NCBI GenBank assembly: GCA_017503735.1
Contig: JAFVSN010000037.1
Location: forward strand, 21,481 to 85,480
Origin: Lachnospiraceae bacterium
Lineage (GTDB): Bacteria > Bacillota > Clostridia > Lachnospirales > Lachnospiraceae
Direction: 5' to 3'
DNA length: 64,000 bases
In this document: one piece after another, positions 16,075 through 26,800 of the stretch
Numbering within the stretch: the stretch's first letter is position 1
Layout: each line of letters opens with the position of its first letter
Position numbers and translations under genes: made by a program
Notes under the pieces: generated by a model
Database searches by the model: none
Told to the model about the DNA's origin: nothing
Seen by the model: the letters and a program-made list of their open reading frames with translations, nothing else

Positions 16075-16734
16075 TTAAAGGACTACCCAACTTCCGGCAG
16101 AACCCTTATTTTTCGTGATGTTCACGGAACCGGTTGCCGCATCAATTTTATAAACGAAGTACACTCCCGGTTCATAGGCTTTCTTTAATGCCCTCATTCC
16201 GTTTTTCGCATCCATAGCGGTATTATACCTCTGCAACGGAGCTACGACGGATACCATATCTCCTACAGCAAGTTCCGCGCTCTGTTCAATCCAATCCGGA
16301 ACACCATAACAATCCCACTCGGATTCCTTAAACTCCCGGTACTCACATCCATTATACATCTCGTACAACATTCCATCACCGGTATAAATTGCAACGTGTA
16401 CGATTTTAAGATTCTGCTTACGGAAAATCAAACACATCCTATTCATCGGCATCCGTGAAATTTTACCTCTGTCCGGACACGAAGAGTAGTACCCGGATGC
16501 GGTATCATCTTTACCGGACAACGGTTTTAAAAAACCGCTACAGTCCGCCCCGATTTTACCTTCTACATCCTCAAAACGTATTTTCTCATACTTTTTTGCT
16601 CCGAATGTCTTTTTAAGAGACTCAAACAAACTTTTAGTTATTACCTCCGCGTTTGCGCCCCAAAGGTATACCGCACACGCAAGAAACAGAGACTTGCAAT
16701 AACGTTTTACGCCTTCTGCACTAATCTTCCCCAT
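16075..16734 (-). CDS. NlpC/P60-family endolysin
   Basis: 219 residues, a cysteine peptidase that would cut peptidoglycan stem peptides at the end of the lytic cycle. The catalytic Cys is in IGADCSGFLKPL (near residue 64), and the His is in IVHVAIYTGDGMLYEM (near residue 112), in the order of the NlpC/P60 fold. An extra region follows the His and ends in a hydrophobic VVL tail. The ATG at 16734 overlaps the holin stop; GTG at 16743 is an alternative with poorer ribosome-site spacing. It is the last gene of the prophage and forms a lysis pair with the holin. Confidence 0.82.
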   Translation of the reverse strand: MGKISAEGVKRYCKSLFLACAVYLWGANAEVITKSLFESLKKTFGAKKYEKIRFEDVEGKIGADCSGFLKPLSGKDDTASGYYSSCPDRGKISRMPMNRMCLIFRKQNLKIVHVAIYTGDGMLYEMYNGCEYREFKESEWDCYGVPDWIEQSAELAVGDMVSVVAPLQRYNTAMDAKNGMRALKKAYEPGVYFVYKIDAATGSVNITKNKGSAGSWVVL

Positions 16735-17191
16735 TCTCTTCACCTTCCTTCGGTGTTATATCAGCCTTTTGCTCCGCTTTGCTCTTAATATACACTACGA
16801 GCTTTTCAAGGAACGGCGGAAGCTTCACACCGATATCCTTTAAATTCTCCAATATGGAAAGCAACTCATTACAGATAATCCATACACACACGACACAAGC
16901 CACAAGGAATGTGAACGGAACCGTCAGCCCCATTATCTCGGTAGTGTATTTAAGAAGCTCGTCCACAATTACGCCGACAACAACCAACAGCCACAAGCAT
17001 ATCTTTTTTACGATCCCGCGGAGTCCTACGGAAGAACTTATCTTCTCCCCTCTCGCCGGTGCAGCAAATAAGCCTGTGAAATAATCAATCACGTTACACG
17101 ACACCATGAGAAGCACAGGGATATATAGAACCCCAAGAAGGCTTGACAGTGCCGAAAAGAAGCTTATGAATACTGCTTTTATTTTAGTCAC
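16721..17191 (-). CDS. Phage holin (TcdE/phi-type holin family)
   Basis: About 156 residues with three or four hydrophobic helices (about 10-30, 60-85, 92-115) including the family pattern DYFTGLFAAPARGEKISSSVGLRGIVKKI, characteristic of the toxin-secretion/phage-lysis holins of Clostridia. A charged C-terminus follows. It forms membrane lesions that release the endolysin. Start is GTG at 17191, with GAGGGGGA 6-7 nt upstream. It overlaps the endolysin gene by 14 nt. Confidence 0.88.
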   Translation of the reverse strand: MTKIKAVFISFFSALSSLLGVLYIPVLLMVSCNVIDYFTGLFAAPARGEKISSSVGLRGIVKKICLWLLVVVGVIVDELLKYTTEIMGLTVPFTFLVACVVCVWIICNELLSILENLKDIGVKLPPFLEKLVVYIKSKAEQKADITPKEGEENGED

Positions 17192-17245
17192 GGTTATTCC
17201 CCCTCTACAGTGAATTTTTATCATTAAGTTTTTTACATGGTTTTT

Positions 17246-17276
17246 GACAACCCCACCTATCGAGGCGGGGCTGTCT
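17246..17276. terminator. Stem-loop between the tail genes and the holin
   Basis: GACAACCCCACC and GGCGGGGCTGTC (17246-17276) form a GC-rich hairpin in the 95-bp gap before the holin gene. The T-tract (CTTTTG) favours plus-strand termination; in the leftward direction it may cause pausing or partial attenuation before the lysis genes. Confidence 0.45.
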
Positions 17277-17286
17277 TTTGAAGCGT

Positions 17287-17454
17287 CTACACGGTCTTGT
17301 CGATCTCTAAACCCTGTTCCTTGATGTAAGCATCAATCTGCGCTGCGAGAGTATCATCTTCTTTCACAGCCTTAGAATCCATGACCTCTAAATAGGTCAC
17401 GTTTTCAAGTACGATGTTGCGCACTAAAAACTTTGCTTTTGCACTGATCTTCAT
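17287..17454 (-). CDS. Small phage protein of unknown function (55 aa)
   Basis: The ATG at 17454 follows GGAAAGGAGGGTAATACT, a strong ribosome site. The 55 residues have a basic N-terminus (MKISAKAKFLVRNIVLE) and an acidic helical C-terminus. It lies between the fibre-associated gene and the holin, a place where small tail or lysis-timing proteins occur, but no family is recognised. A longer in-frame ORF reaching 17649 overlaps the upstream gene and is not supported. Confidence 0.65.
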   Translation of the reverse strand: MKISAKAKFLVRNIVLENVTYLEVMDSKAVKEDDTLAAQIDAYIKEQGLEIDKTV

Positions 17455-17479
17455 AGTATTACCCTCCTTTCCTTTGACT

Positions 17480-17818
17480 TTATCCCATAAGCACTTCAAG
17501 AAGCGTATCGTTAAGCATTGTGATTTCTTCCCGTTGTGCTTTAATGAGTTCCTCCAGTTCCGCAATCCGTTCCTCCGTCGATACATAGGGCTTCCAGTCC
17601 GGATTGAGGACAAATTCTCCGTCCGCGAAGAAATACTTGTCACCAACATAATCTTCGGGAATAGTTACGTTATCAACCACGGTATAACCGTTGTCGATGT
17701 AATACTCAATGAACTCACCCCTTTGAATCTGCCACTTTTCAAAGGGTTCATCAAAAACACCAAACTGAATATCATCTCCGAATGTGATGATATGAGTACC
17801 TTTTAATAAAAGTTTCAT
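17480..17818 (-). CDS. Small tail-fibre-associated protein with C-terminal coiled coil
   Basis: 112 residues. The N-terminal part is a compact beta-rich segment with DEPFEKWQIQRGEFIEYYIDNGY. The C-terminal third (about 78-110, TEERIAELEELIKAQREEITMLNDTLLEVL) is a clear coiled coil. Proteins of this layout sit next to distal tail genes in Firmicute phages and may assist fibre assembly or join the fibre. The exact function is unknown. Gene spacing to the neighbours is 11 and 25 bp, so it is part of the late operon. Confidence 0.7.
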   Translation of the reverse strand: MKLLLKGTHIITFGDDIQFGVFDEPFEKWQIQRGEFIEYYIDNGYTVVDNVTIPEDYVGDKYFFADGEFVLNPDWKPYVSTEERIAELEELIKAQREEITMLNDTLLEVLMG

Positions 17819-17829
17819 GCCTTTACCTC

Positions 17830-19038
17830 CTAGTCATAAATCAATGAATTGTCAGTCGCCGAATATGCACTAACTGACACCCAAGTCCATTCGCCTTCCG
17901 CAGAACAATACCCAGCTTTAGCATAACTTGATTCCTCTGTTGTAGTTGTCAATTTCGTGCATGTCCCAAGCAAACGATGTATATTCCAACTTCCATCTTT
18001 CACACCCGTTTGGTCTGTTGCTATCTTAACGGCACTACCTCCCGATTTGTGAACTTTGTACAAGTTAGTAGTGCGTGACGGAACTGAAATCAACAAATAA
18101 TCTTTATCAAATATTGATTCGATAAAGTATGGTTGATAATACTGTTCAAGCCCCGATGTATCTAAGCCACTTATGCTCATAATCGTTCCGTCGGGCTTAT
18201 ACATGTTCCATTTGGTGTCGTTGGTAACAAATTTTGATGTGTAGTATATACCATCCTCTGCAATGCACACATTACTCCATGAATATACAACTTTGTTTCC
18301 ACTGGAATTTTTGGGCCAATCCCATGACACACAATCATCAGATACTAATACCCCAGAATTTTTTGTATCCGTGGTATAATTATAAAACAGTGCATACTGC
18401 ACTTTTCCGTGGAACATGCCTTTAAAAAGCACCATTTGGAGTGAGTATGTACCAAAGTTACCATCGAGAGTATACCCATTTGGAAGCGAGGTGAAAGATG
18501 TAACCAATGTCCAAGTGAGCAAATCCATAGAGGTGTATATGCTTATTGTAACGGTGCTATTAACGGTATGTTTATATACTGCGTAAAACTTCCCATCAAT
18601 TACTGTAATACACCTACCTTGAATGTTACTCGTCACTGGTTCATGGCTTTCTGCAACTGTCGTAAAGTTGATACCATCCTCTGTGTATTGGAAGGTACCG
18701 TTAGTGTTGATAAAGTAATATTTTCCATTAAAAAACAGAGAATAGGCAAACGAATAACCACCAAAATTAACGTGTGCAAAATCACTACCATAAAAAGTAG
18801 AGCCTAGCTTTACTGCTTCTGTCCAACTTGCAAAGTCCTCCGAACTTCGTGCATATACAGCTCCATATTGAGGACGGTATCTGTGGACAAACCTCTTCGT
18901 GAAACCACTGTAAAACTCCCTTGCTATCCCGTTTACGCCAATCCACATCGTATCAATTTCTCTTGCAACATTGTTTACACCAACCCATCCTTTATCACCC
19001 GCACGGGCAAGGTTGCTTACGCCAATATCTAAAGACAT
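17830..19038 (-). CDS. Probable receptor-binding tail protein with propeller-like repeats
   Basis: 402 residues. An N-terminal stretch with three short repeats (VSNLARAGDKGWVGVNNVAREID, then MWIGVNGIAREF) resembles the attachment segments of phage fibres. The rest has recurring Trp/Tyr-Phe beta strands with SxDxxxW-like turns (YTEDGINFTTV, TSMDLLTWTLV, VSDDCVSWDW), typical of sialidase/BNR-like beta-propellers. No catalytic set is evident, so binding of a cell-surface glycan is more likely than cleavage. It is last in a series of three host-interaction genes. Confidence 0.65.
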   Translation of the reverse strand: MSLDIGVSNLARAGDKGWVGVNNVAREIDTMWIGVNGIAREFYSGFTKRFVHRYRPQYGAVYARSSEDFASWTEAVKLGSTFYGSDFAHVNFGGYSFAYSLFFNGKYYFINTNGTFQYTEDGINFTTVAESHEPVTSNIQGRCITVIDGKFYAVYKHTVNSTVTISIYTSMDLLTWTLVTSFTSLPNGYTLDGNFGTYSLQMVLFKGMFHGKVQYALFYNYTTDTKNSGVLVSDDCVSWDWPKNSSGNKVVYSWSNVCIAEDGIYYTSKFVTNDTKWNMYKPDGTIMSISGLDTSGLEQYYQPYFIESIFDKDYLLISVPSRTTNLYKVHKSGGSAVKIATDQTGVKDGSWNIHRLLGTCTKLTTTTEESSYAKAGYCSAEGEWTWVSVSAYSATDNSLIYD

Positions 19039-19050
19039 ATCCTCGCCCCC

Positions 19051-19842
19051 TTACTTATACTTGATGTAAATATCACCCGTAGGAAGTGCGGAAACACCGC
19101 TTTCAAGTGCCGTATCTCCCACATAGACATTTCTCACCTGCTTATCTCCGAGAGTGGCTACCGCTGTTGCATTTGCAACTACCTTACCGGCAAGCGTACC
19201 GGTTTTGATGTTTGATGCAACGTGGTCGTGAGTCGATTCCGCCGCTCCGACATCCGCCGCTTTTGACGGTATGCTCGGCGTGTCGGATAGATCCTTATAA
19301 CTTCCACTGAAAGCAACCTCCTTCAAATCAGTGAAGAACTTTGCAATCTTTCCGAAAATAGTAGACAGTTTCTCACCGGTAGCAATATTGTTTCTTGAAG
19401 ACGCTGCACTAAACGCAGCGGTCACATGGCTTCCGTTCCCGTCGGTATTGAGCTTCTTTTCAAACTCCTCGTAAAGTGTCTTATTCTGCACCGGATTCGT
19501 GCTTGTCGGGCTGAGTGAAGCGTCACTGTTTGCGACTTCTCCTCTCGGTCCTTTCAAATTTCCGGTATATACCCACTTTGCAACGGATGCGTCACCGCCT
19601 AATACGCAGCGGTATGTGTTGCCGTTCTCTGTGTTTAAATACTGATCGTCAACAAGTGCTTCCGCAATTCCGCTTCCGGAAAACACGGCTTCTGCGGTAG
19701 AGGTCCCTGTGATTCCGGTACCGTCGAACCATTTGCTTCCGCGTTGTCCTGTTGCACCGGTATCTCCGGTTTTTCCCTGTGGACCTTCCGGACCTTCCGG
19801 ACCTCTGACGTTACCGATTACAATTTCTTTATATTCTGACAT
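19051..19842 (-). CDS. Collagen-like tail protein
   Basis: About 263 residues. After a short N-terminus (SEYKEIVIGNVRG), eight Gly-X-Y triplets (PEGPEGPQGKTGDTGATGQRG) form a collagen-like trimer stalk, followed by a beta-rich region and an alanine-rich C-terminal part. This is the fibre or baseplate architecture found in many Firmicute phages. Tandem ATGs at 19845 and 19842 follow AAAGGAG; the second has the better spacing. It adjoins a BppU-like gene with its own collagen segment, and the two products probably assemble together. Confidence 0.7.
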   Translation of the reverse strand: MSEYKEIVIGNVRGPEGPEGPQGKTGDTGATGQRGSKWFDGTGITGTSTAEAVFSGSGIAEALVDDQYLNTENGNTYRCVLGGDASVAKWVYTGNLKGPRGEVANSDASLSPTSTNPVQNKTLYEEFEKKLNTDGNGSHVTAAFSAASSRNNIATGEKLSTIFGKIAKFFTDLKEVAFSGSYKDLSDTPSIPSKAADVGAAESTHDHVASNIKTGTLAGKVVANATAVATLGDKQVRNVYVGDTALESGVSALPTGDIYIKYK

Positions 19843-19856
19843 CATTTTCTCCTTTC

Positions 19857-20789
19857 CTACGGCTTTGCCGTAATGTAGTATAAATTTCCTTCTTCATCCA
19901 GTCGAAACTCCGGTTCAGAGTCCCCGGAGCGGACGTATGCTTTAAGATTCCCTTCCGCATCGACACCAAGAGAAAACATTCCGCTTATCGGAACAAACAC
20001 ACCACTCTCACCGGTCTCGCCTTTCTCCCCTTTTTCTCCGGGTTCTCCTCGTGGTCCAGGGTCGCCTTTCTCTCCCTTCGGTCCTTGCGTACCGGACGGG
20101 CCATTAAACAATCCAAGAGACAACCGCTCGTTAATATCATCAACAAGATACTGAACAGACAACTTCGAATTGTAAAAATCCGTCTCGCGCTTTTCCTCTG
20201 CTTTGGCAAACTCTTCCTTTGCCATGGTCATTTCAAGGATTGCCTCGTTTACCTCGTCCTTCATGCGCGTTAATGAATCGGACTCATACACGGACCCATC
20301 CGCATAATTAGCAACAAAAGTAAAATCATCTTTTAACTCTATAGACACAAGCCTCGTGTCGTATACAAACTGTGCCTTTGCAACCATTGCTTCCAATGCA
20401 GAAAATTGAGGTGCTGTCTCTGCCGCCTCGTCACTCTCCTTGCTTTCCTCTACCTCCAGTGTAAAAGTAGGCGCATAAAGGACAGTATTCTCGTCCATTA
20501 CTTTTAACTGCATTTCAACAATACCGGCAACGTCTGTATCAGCTTGCAGAACATTGTAGTATACCGTGTTATCTACAACCTCACACGCTCCGTAGTTCGT
20601 GACACCATTTTCCTTCGTAACGTACATAATCGCCGTAGTTCCAACGCCGAACTTACATGACGTGCCGCTTGCGTTAATGCTTATCGCTATCATGCGTGCA
20701 GACACATCACCGGTAAAGAAACCGCGAAGCACTTTTTGAACTCCGCCCTTGTGCGCGTCAAGGATGATTCTGTAATTGATTTTATCCAT
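19857..20789 (-). CDS. BppU-family baseplate upper protein with collagen-like segment
   Basis: 310 residues. Residues 1-125 match the BppU N-terminal Ig-like domain (MDKINYRIILDAHKGG...; KFGVGTTAIMYVTKENG; GIVEMQLKVMDENTVLYAPTFTLEVE). A coiled-coil stretch (about 180-215, MKDEVNEAILEMTMAKEEFAKAEEK) and a collagen-like run of about ten triplets (GPSGTQGPKGEKGDPGPRGE onward) follow, then a small C-terminal domain. BppU normally links receptor-binding proteins to siphophage baseplates, so its presence in a virion that looks short-tailed is notable. ATG at 20789 follows GAAAGGGGGATAACG. Confidence 0.82.
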   Translation of the reverse strand: MDKINYRIILDAHKGGVQKVLRGFFTGDVSARMIAISINASGTSCKFGVGTTAIMYVTKENGVTNYGACEVVDNTVYYNVLQADTDVAGIVEMQLKVMDENTVLYAPTFTLEVEESKESDEAAETAPQFSALEAMVAKAQFVYDTRLVSIELKDDFTFVANYADGSVYESDSLTRMKDEVNEAILEMTMAKEEFAKAEEKRETDFYNSKLSVQYLVDDINERLSLGLFNGPSGTQGPKGEKGDPGPRGEPGEKGEKGETGESGVFVPISGMFSLGVDAEGNLKAYVRSGDSEPEFRLDEEGNLYYITAKP

Positions 20790-20827
20790 CGTTATCCCCC
20801 TTTCGTTCATTCTCCATCCTTTTTCTC

Positions 20828-20861
20828 AGCGTACACGAAAAAGAGAGGGCTTTTCTAACCC
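20828..20861 (-). promoter_or_regulatory. Late-promoter-like site E, before the BppU gene
   Basis: On the minus strand GGGTTAGA (20854-20861) is followed after exactly 20 bp by TACGCT (20828-20833). The same pair with the same spacing occurs before the scaffold gene and, with TATGCT, before terS. It is not a sigma-A -35. Confidence 0.5.
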
Positions 20862-20867
20862 TCTCTT
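20841..20867 (-). terminator. Terminator after the 2822-aa gene
   Basis: GAGAGGG (20843-20849) pairs with CCCTCTC (20859-20865), and the leftward transcript ends in TCTCTTTTTCG. It lies directly after the stop codon at 20873. The loop carries the GGGTTAGA element of the next promoter-like site. Confidence 0.7.
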
Positions 20868-20872
20868 TCAAA

Positions 20873-23800
20873 TTATTTCAATTTTAAGGACTCGTACACT
20901 TCCCCGACTGTATTGTTCCAAATCATAACCACATCACGCACAAAACTTCCCATCGGGAGTCCGGTTAACTGAGAGACTGTCTTTAACATGGAGTATACAG
21001 CCTTATAGTTAATCCCTTCATCCTTGGCTTTCCATATTTTCTTTAATGCGTTCCATGTACTCGTCATGAATGCCTCGTCCATTCTCGTCGGGCTGTATCC
21101 TTGTCCAAGTGAAAAGAAATCTTTTAGCACAGGAACCATACCCAACACATCGGAAATCATGTTTTCGGTAACATTTTCGATGTATGCGTCCGTGAACTCC
21201 TCTTCTTCATCATCGCGCCATGTATCAAATAGTCCGCCGATCGCTGCGCCGGTAAGACTCGTAATGCAGTAAGTGAACACCGACCGAAGAATGAGATTCT
21301 TGTTCTTCCGTAATGCAGCCGCCGCACTTTTGGTCTTCCGCTTATCCGCATTGAACTGAGTGTATCCGTCCATAAGAAGATTATAGGACATCATCGGCTC
21401 CGACATGAAGGATACATACATCTGAGCGATTCCGGACTTGCTACGCATCATCTGCGTTCTCGTCATGGTAGAGTCAACTACCTGGGTAGCATAAATCACA
21501 TCGCGGAGGCGTTCTGCAACAGCCCTGTCCTTTGCCTCTCCGGTAAGTCCCGGCTGTGTATCCTTAATCTCTGCTTCGCACGCATTGTAAAGGAATCCCC
21601 ATGTCATTGAATCGCCCCACTCAGCGAGCTTCATAGACTTATCCTTAATCCAATCGAAAGCACTCTCGTCGTGCTTAATCATGGACGTTACACCACGGTT
21701 TATATTCGTATCATAGAATCCGAGGGACTTCCATAATGCAATACCACAAGTGTCCTTCGCCTTCTGAATCTGAGGCTTGTGCAACAGTGCCGCAGACAGA
21801 TACTTCGGGTCCATTACCGCGGACGCTCTTACATAAGATACCGGCTGTAAGAAAGCAACTCTAAGGTTTGCACCAACTGCCGCTGTCTTATAATAGGAAA
21901 TCATCTTACGCCCGAACTTCTCAGCCTCTAACATGCCGCCGCTGTGCGCTCCATTGATGTCCTTCATAAATTGGAAAATATACTTTGTAGCACCGTCGCC
22001 GTATGCGCTCTCCAAGGACTGTCTCAAAGTCTTCGCCGTTCTTCTTTTGTCTTCCGGATCCTCCGGATTAAACTTGTATGTTTCCTTGTAGCTGTACCAC
22101 CGGAACATATCAAGAACAGGAAGCGCAAGCGCATTATACTTCGCCATATCGGAAGTATGGGTTGCAAACACATCAAAGATGTTATCTACCATAATACGGT
22201 TACTTGCATTCGGATTAAGTTCCTTTGTGAAGTCCATATTGAGAAGTCGGAATACCTCACTTCCTTTTCTGCTGTTCGGGCTGTCCTTGCTAGGTGTTAC
22301 ATTTGCATCGGACTGAATCGGGAAATAGTTCTCTTCACCGAAGGACTTGATACCAAACCGTCTCATGGATACCTCATTACCCCAATCGGAACAAACGGTA
22401 TTCATGAACTTTTGCAAATCATCCGCAACCTTCTTCTGCCGTTCCGTCAGAGTAGAAACTACCTTGTCAATCTCATGAGGGAGCAACAATGCGCCCTTCT
22501 CATTCGTGATGGTATTCGCTCCGTTTTTGAAGTTTTCTACTCTGATTCCACCCCTTATTAAGTGGTTCCGGGCCTGTTCTCTCTTCTGCAAACAGTAAAG
22601 GGACATAATATGCGCGGTTGTCATTTTTGCCTTGCTTCCATCTGCGAACTTAAACTCATGTACTTCCTTACTCCACTTGTTTACTTCCTTTGCTTCATAA
22701 CAAGCCTCGGAGTAGTCAATAATCTGCTTTACATGGAAGGCCATCTTATCCCATCCGTTTTGCATATTGCGGAAAATCTGCTGTCCGCCCTCTCCCATCA
22801 TCTTAAACGCATATACCGGGAGCTTATTATCGAAGTTAAAGAAATTGGAAATTCCTCCAACCTTCTTGTTCTTTTCTCCGAGACTGTCAGCGTAAAGCAT
22901 CGTACTCTGTGCCATGTTAGAGATTGCCTTTCCGTTGGCATCTGCAAGGGCTTTGTTCGCGGATCTTACGATGTGGCTAAGAATGGAAAGCATCTTGTTC
23001 ACGTCCTGTAATTGTTCTAAGGTCATGTCACGAAGAACAAACTGATTATCTCCAACCTTTTCTACAATACCGTCTATCTGCTCCTTTATTTCTCCAAGGA
23101 AGTTCACATAATCGATCGGCATATCAAGAGAATAATCTTCCGGTCCCTGTCCATCGTCGATATCTTTCATCTTCTTATAAAGATGTGCAAATGCTTTCTT
23201 TAAGGAAATGTCCTTTTGCGTCGGTTCTCCGGTACCGAGGAGGCTTTCGGAAGAAAAATCCAACGCCCGGAGTACCGCTGCGACCGGTTCCTTTAACTCT
23301 TCAACAATATGCTCCTTTTTGGTGTTGTTCTTCAACCAGGTATTGAGTTTTAAGGACTTCTTCGTAATCTGTGAAATCTGATTGCGACGTTCTAACTTCT
23401 CTCGGTATTGCTTCGTGTACTCGTGGCTTTCCTTTTTGAGTTGTGCAATCTTTTCGTCCCGCGCCTCGCGTACCTTATGAATCAACTCGGAATAATGCCA
23501 TCTCGTCTCAAATACCTCCGCATCCTTACGCTCTCTCAGTTCCTTCATTTCCTGTCGGTGTTCAAACTTCAAACGCTTTACTTCCTTGTCGTGCTTGTCG
23601 GCAAGGGTACGCACCGGAGATACATTCCAGAACTGATTGTAAATCTCAAATGCAAGCTCACGAGCCACCTCGGACTTATCGTAAGTTTCAACAACCTCGG
23701 ATGCCGTTTTTGTGGAATCATAAATGTCAAGAAGTGCAGTCACCATATCCGCATCCGAAATATCGGCATCGAAAACATCCGGATACATTGCCGCCCACTC

Positions 23801-26800
23801 GCTCCATGCAGATTCAAGCGGGATACCGTCATTCGCTACGGTAACTCTGCCGAAAAAGTTCCGGATCCAGTTCTTTCCGTATGCGTACTCAGCCTCGGCC
23901 TTCTGCGTGTCGTTAAAGGATACTCTTGTGTTGCGGATTGTAGAAAGAATCATTTTCGCGTAATCATCCTTTACCTTACGTTCCCGTGCCTCTGCCGCAA
24001 CTCTCTGTGACAAGTCTGTTGCCTTTGACATGAACACATCCCACTCAACATCCTCGCCCTGTAGGTATTCGTAAATACCCTTTAATTCCGACGCAAGGTC
24101 TGCTTTGTTGTAACTACTATCCGCCAGTTTGAGGATATGTCCCGCTACTGCGGCAATGTGGCTTTCGTTCAGCTCCCTTCCGCCGGTAACGGTACGCTCC
24201 AGTTTGTTCTTCTTCCGGAGTCTTTCAATATCAGCTTTCAGTTTATTATTTTCACGCTGAATTCGCTTCAACGCGCCTACTGCGTCATAGATGCTTTCGG
24301 TCTGGCGGTCGGAGTAGTGGATATCCGCATCGGAAGTAGGATTCTTATTATCTATGGATTTGATTTGGTTTGGATTAAACGGCATCCATGCAAGTCCTTC
24401 TTCTTCCCAGACCATTCCGTCATATCCGGCATCTTTGATTTTATCGGTAAGGTTTCCGTCGCCTGTCCAATAGGCCCCGGCATCAAACAAATCTACCATC
24501 GAATAATAAACAACACCATCAAAGTTTGCGCCTTTTAATGTGTCTCTTGTTCCGTTCTTTCCAGTCACAGAAGAATCAAAAACCACACCATTTACGCCGT
24601 TCTTCTTGAACCATGATTTCCATTTGTCAAGTGGCATTGCAGTATCTTCAAACCTCAAAGGATTTTTGATATCAAGATAGTACGCACTTGTTATTCCGTA
24701 GTTCTCTGCATATGATTCATTTTCCGAAAAATAACCAGCGATGTTTGAACCACCGTTCTGCTCTGTTATATATTCGTTAGGTCTGAATACCGTAAAACTC
24801 TCATGTGTGCCATGATAAACAACTTTAAGATTGCCGTTCTCGTCACGAACTTGGGAATCCTTGAAGAACTGAATCTGCTCCTTGGTGAGACCATTGCCTT
24901 CGGAGTCTCTAGTTGAATACCGGATGTCCTCGTTACTTGTCGGCGTTTGGTTGGAAGTGAGTTTCGCCTGGTTGCTGTTGAACACGATGTAGTGAACCGT
25001 ACCCTTTCCGATTCCCATGTTCTTGAACTTCTCGGAAACCGTACTGTCGATAATTCCGTCATATCCTAGCTTTTCAACGATAATACGCGCAACCTCATTC
25101 GCCACAAGCTCGCCGTTCTCACCCTCGATATAAAGGTCATTCAATCTTGTCTTTAAATCTTCCAAGGTAATTCCGCCCTCTGCATAGGCATCGTACAGAA
25201 TAGAAGGTATATCGTCCGTGTTGTAGAATCCTTCTGCATCAACAGCAGCCATTATATCATCGATATAATCACTCGCCATCTGCTCTACAGCCTCGTCGTA
25301 TTCATTCTCGTCTTCGAAGTCTTCCATATCATACTCAGAAGAAATATCGGACATAAGGTACGTCTGATGCTCTCCGACGTAGCACGGATTCTGGATGTTT
25401 AAGTACGTTTTAAGAGTAACCGGCTCCTCGGATGTAGCGTACTTCTCACGAAGAACTTCTACAATCTCGTCAACATCCATATACTCACCATCTTCGTTCA
25501 CATATTCTTCGCTATTCGGCCATACAAGCATTTCTGCCTCGTGTTCGAGCTTTATTACAAAATCCGGACCGTCAAAGTTCGCATAGTTTCTCTCAACGTC
25601 TCCGATGTCGTTAGTGAAGTAGAAGCCACTACCCATATTGCCCTCCGGATTAGCGTACTGCTTATCGAAGGTATAGAACTCTCTAACAGTTCCGTGATAT
25701 ACAACCATGAGATTTCCTTCTTTGTCCAAGGCCTTGCTGTTCTTAAAGAACTCAATCTGCTCTTTGGTGAGACCGTTGCCTTCGGAGTCACGGTCAGAAT
25801 TTTGCACGTTTTCTGCTTCGTTTTTCTTTCTATTCCCAGTATTATCAACGTTCTCCTTGACTATACTGTCATTGTATGTTACAATACCATTAGAACCAAT
25901 GGTGATTGACCCGAAAGGCAATTGTAGCCCAGTATCGGCCAACCAACTGTTGGTTCTTTGCATATCCGGATTTATGTACCGGAGTACGCTATTCTCTATT
26001 AAATACTGCATTCCGCTGTTTCTTGCGTATGCACTCGCAACTCTTATTTCATCCAACTCTATTCCGTTTCTTCCTACCGGATGCAATTCCAACGCAACCA
26101 TTACCGGGTTGTTTTTGATTTTGTAATCAACCAATAGCTCGCCGGTAAGAACGAGTCTGCCAGATACAGAACGAGAGTCCATAACAAGAATCGGGTCGTT
26201 AATCAATAACGGTAATTTTTTCACAACATCCTTCATTTCCGGATGGTCGTTGAGTATACTTGCCAACTTCGAAGAATCTATAAAGATACCCTTTTTCGGA
26301 ACTCCTAACGTTTCCAACGCATTGCCAGTCACGCCGACCTTAAATCGAAGGCGTGGATTTTTCTTGTCCCATGCGTCATACTGACGGCCAAAATCTTGCA
26401 TGATTTTTTTTGTAATACGGTCACTATTCTGCGTCCGTTCCGATGCCGCAACATCCTCAGTCTCGCTATTCTGCATCGCCTGGTTTGCCCTCACAGCCTT
26501 TGCAAATGCCTCGTCCCATGCCTTTTGTAACTCGGCCATCTTAGCATCATACTTCCGGACAGCCTTTGCTTCCTCACTATTGGACTGATACACCCCAAGT
26601 AATTCCTTTAACCACGCTCTGATTTTATCAATAACTTCCTTGAACTTCTCCGAAAAAGTCTTCAAAGTCTGAACGTCCATCTTCTCAATAATCTCATTCG
26701 CGGTCTTGTTACCGGAAAGCATATCTTCACACGCTCTTGCGATTATTTCATCCTGTGCGTATTCATCGGACACATCGCGTCCGCGCTTCTTGTGGTTGTT

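Noticed and set aside
17287-17649. 120-aa ORF extending the 55-aa gene upstream
   Set aside because: The extension overlaps the well-supported 112-aa gene in another frame; a strong ribosome site marks the internal ATG at 17454.
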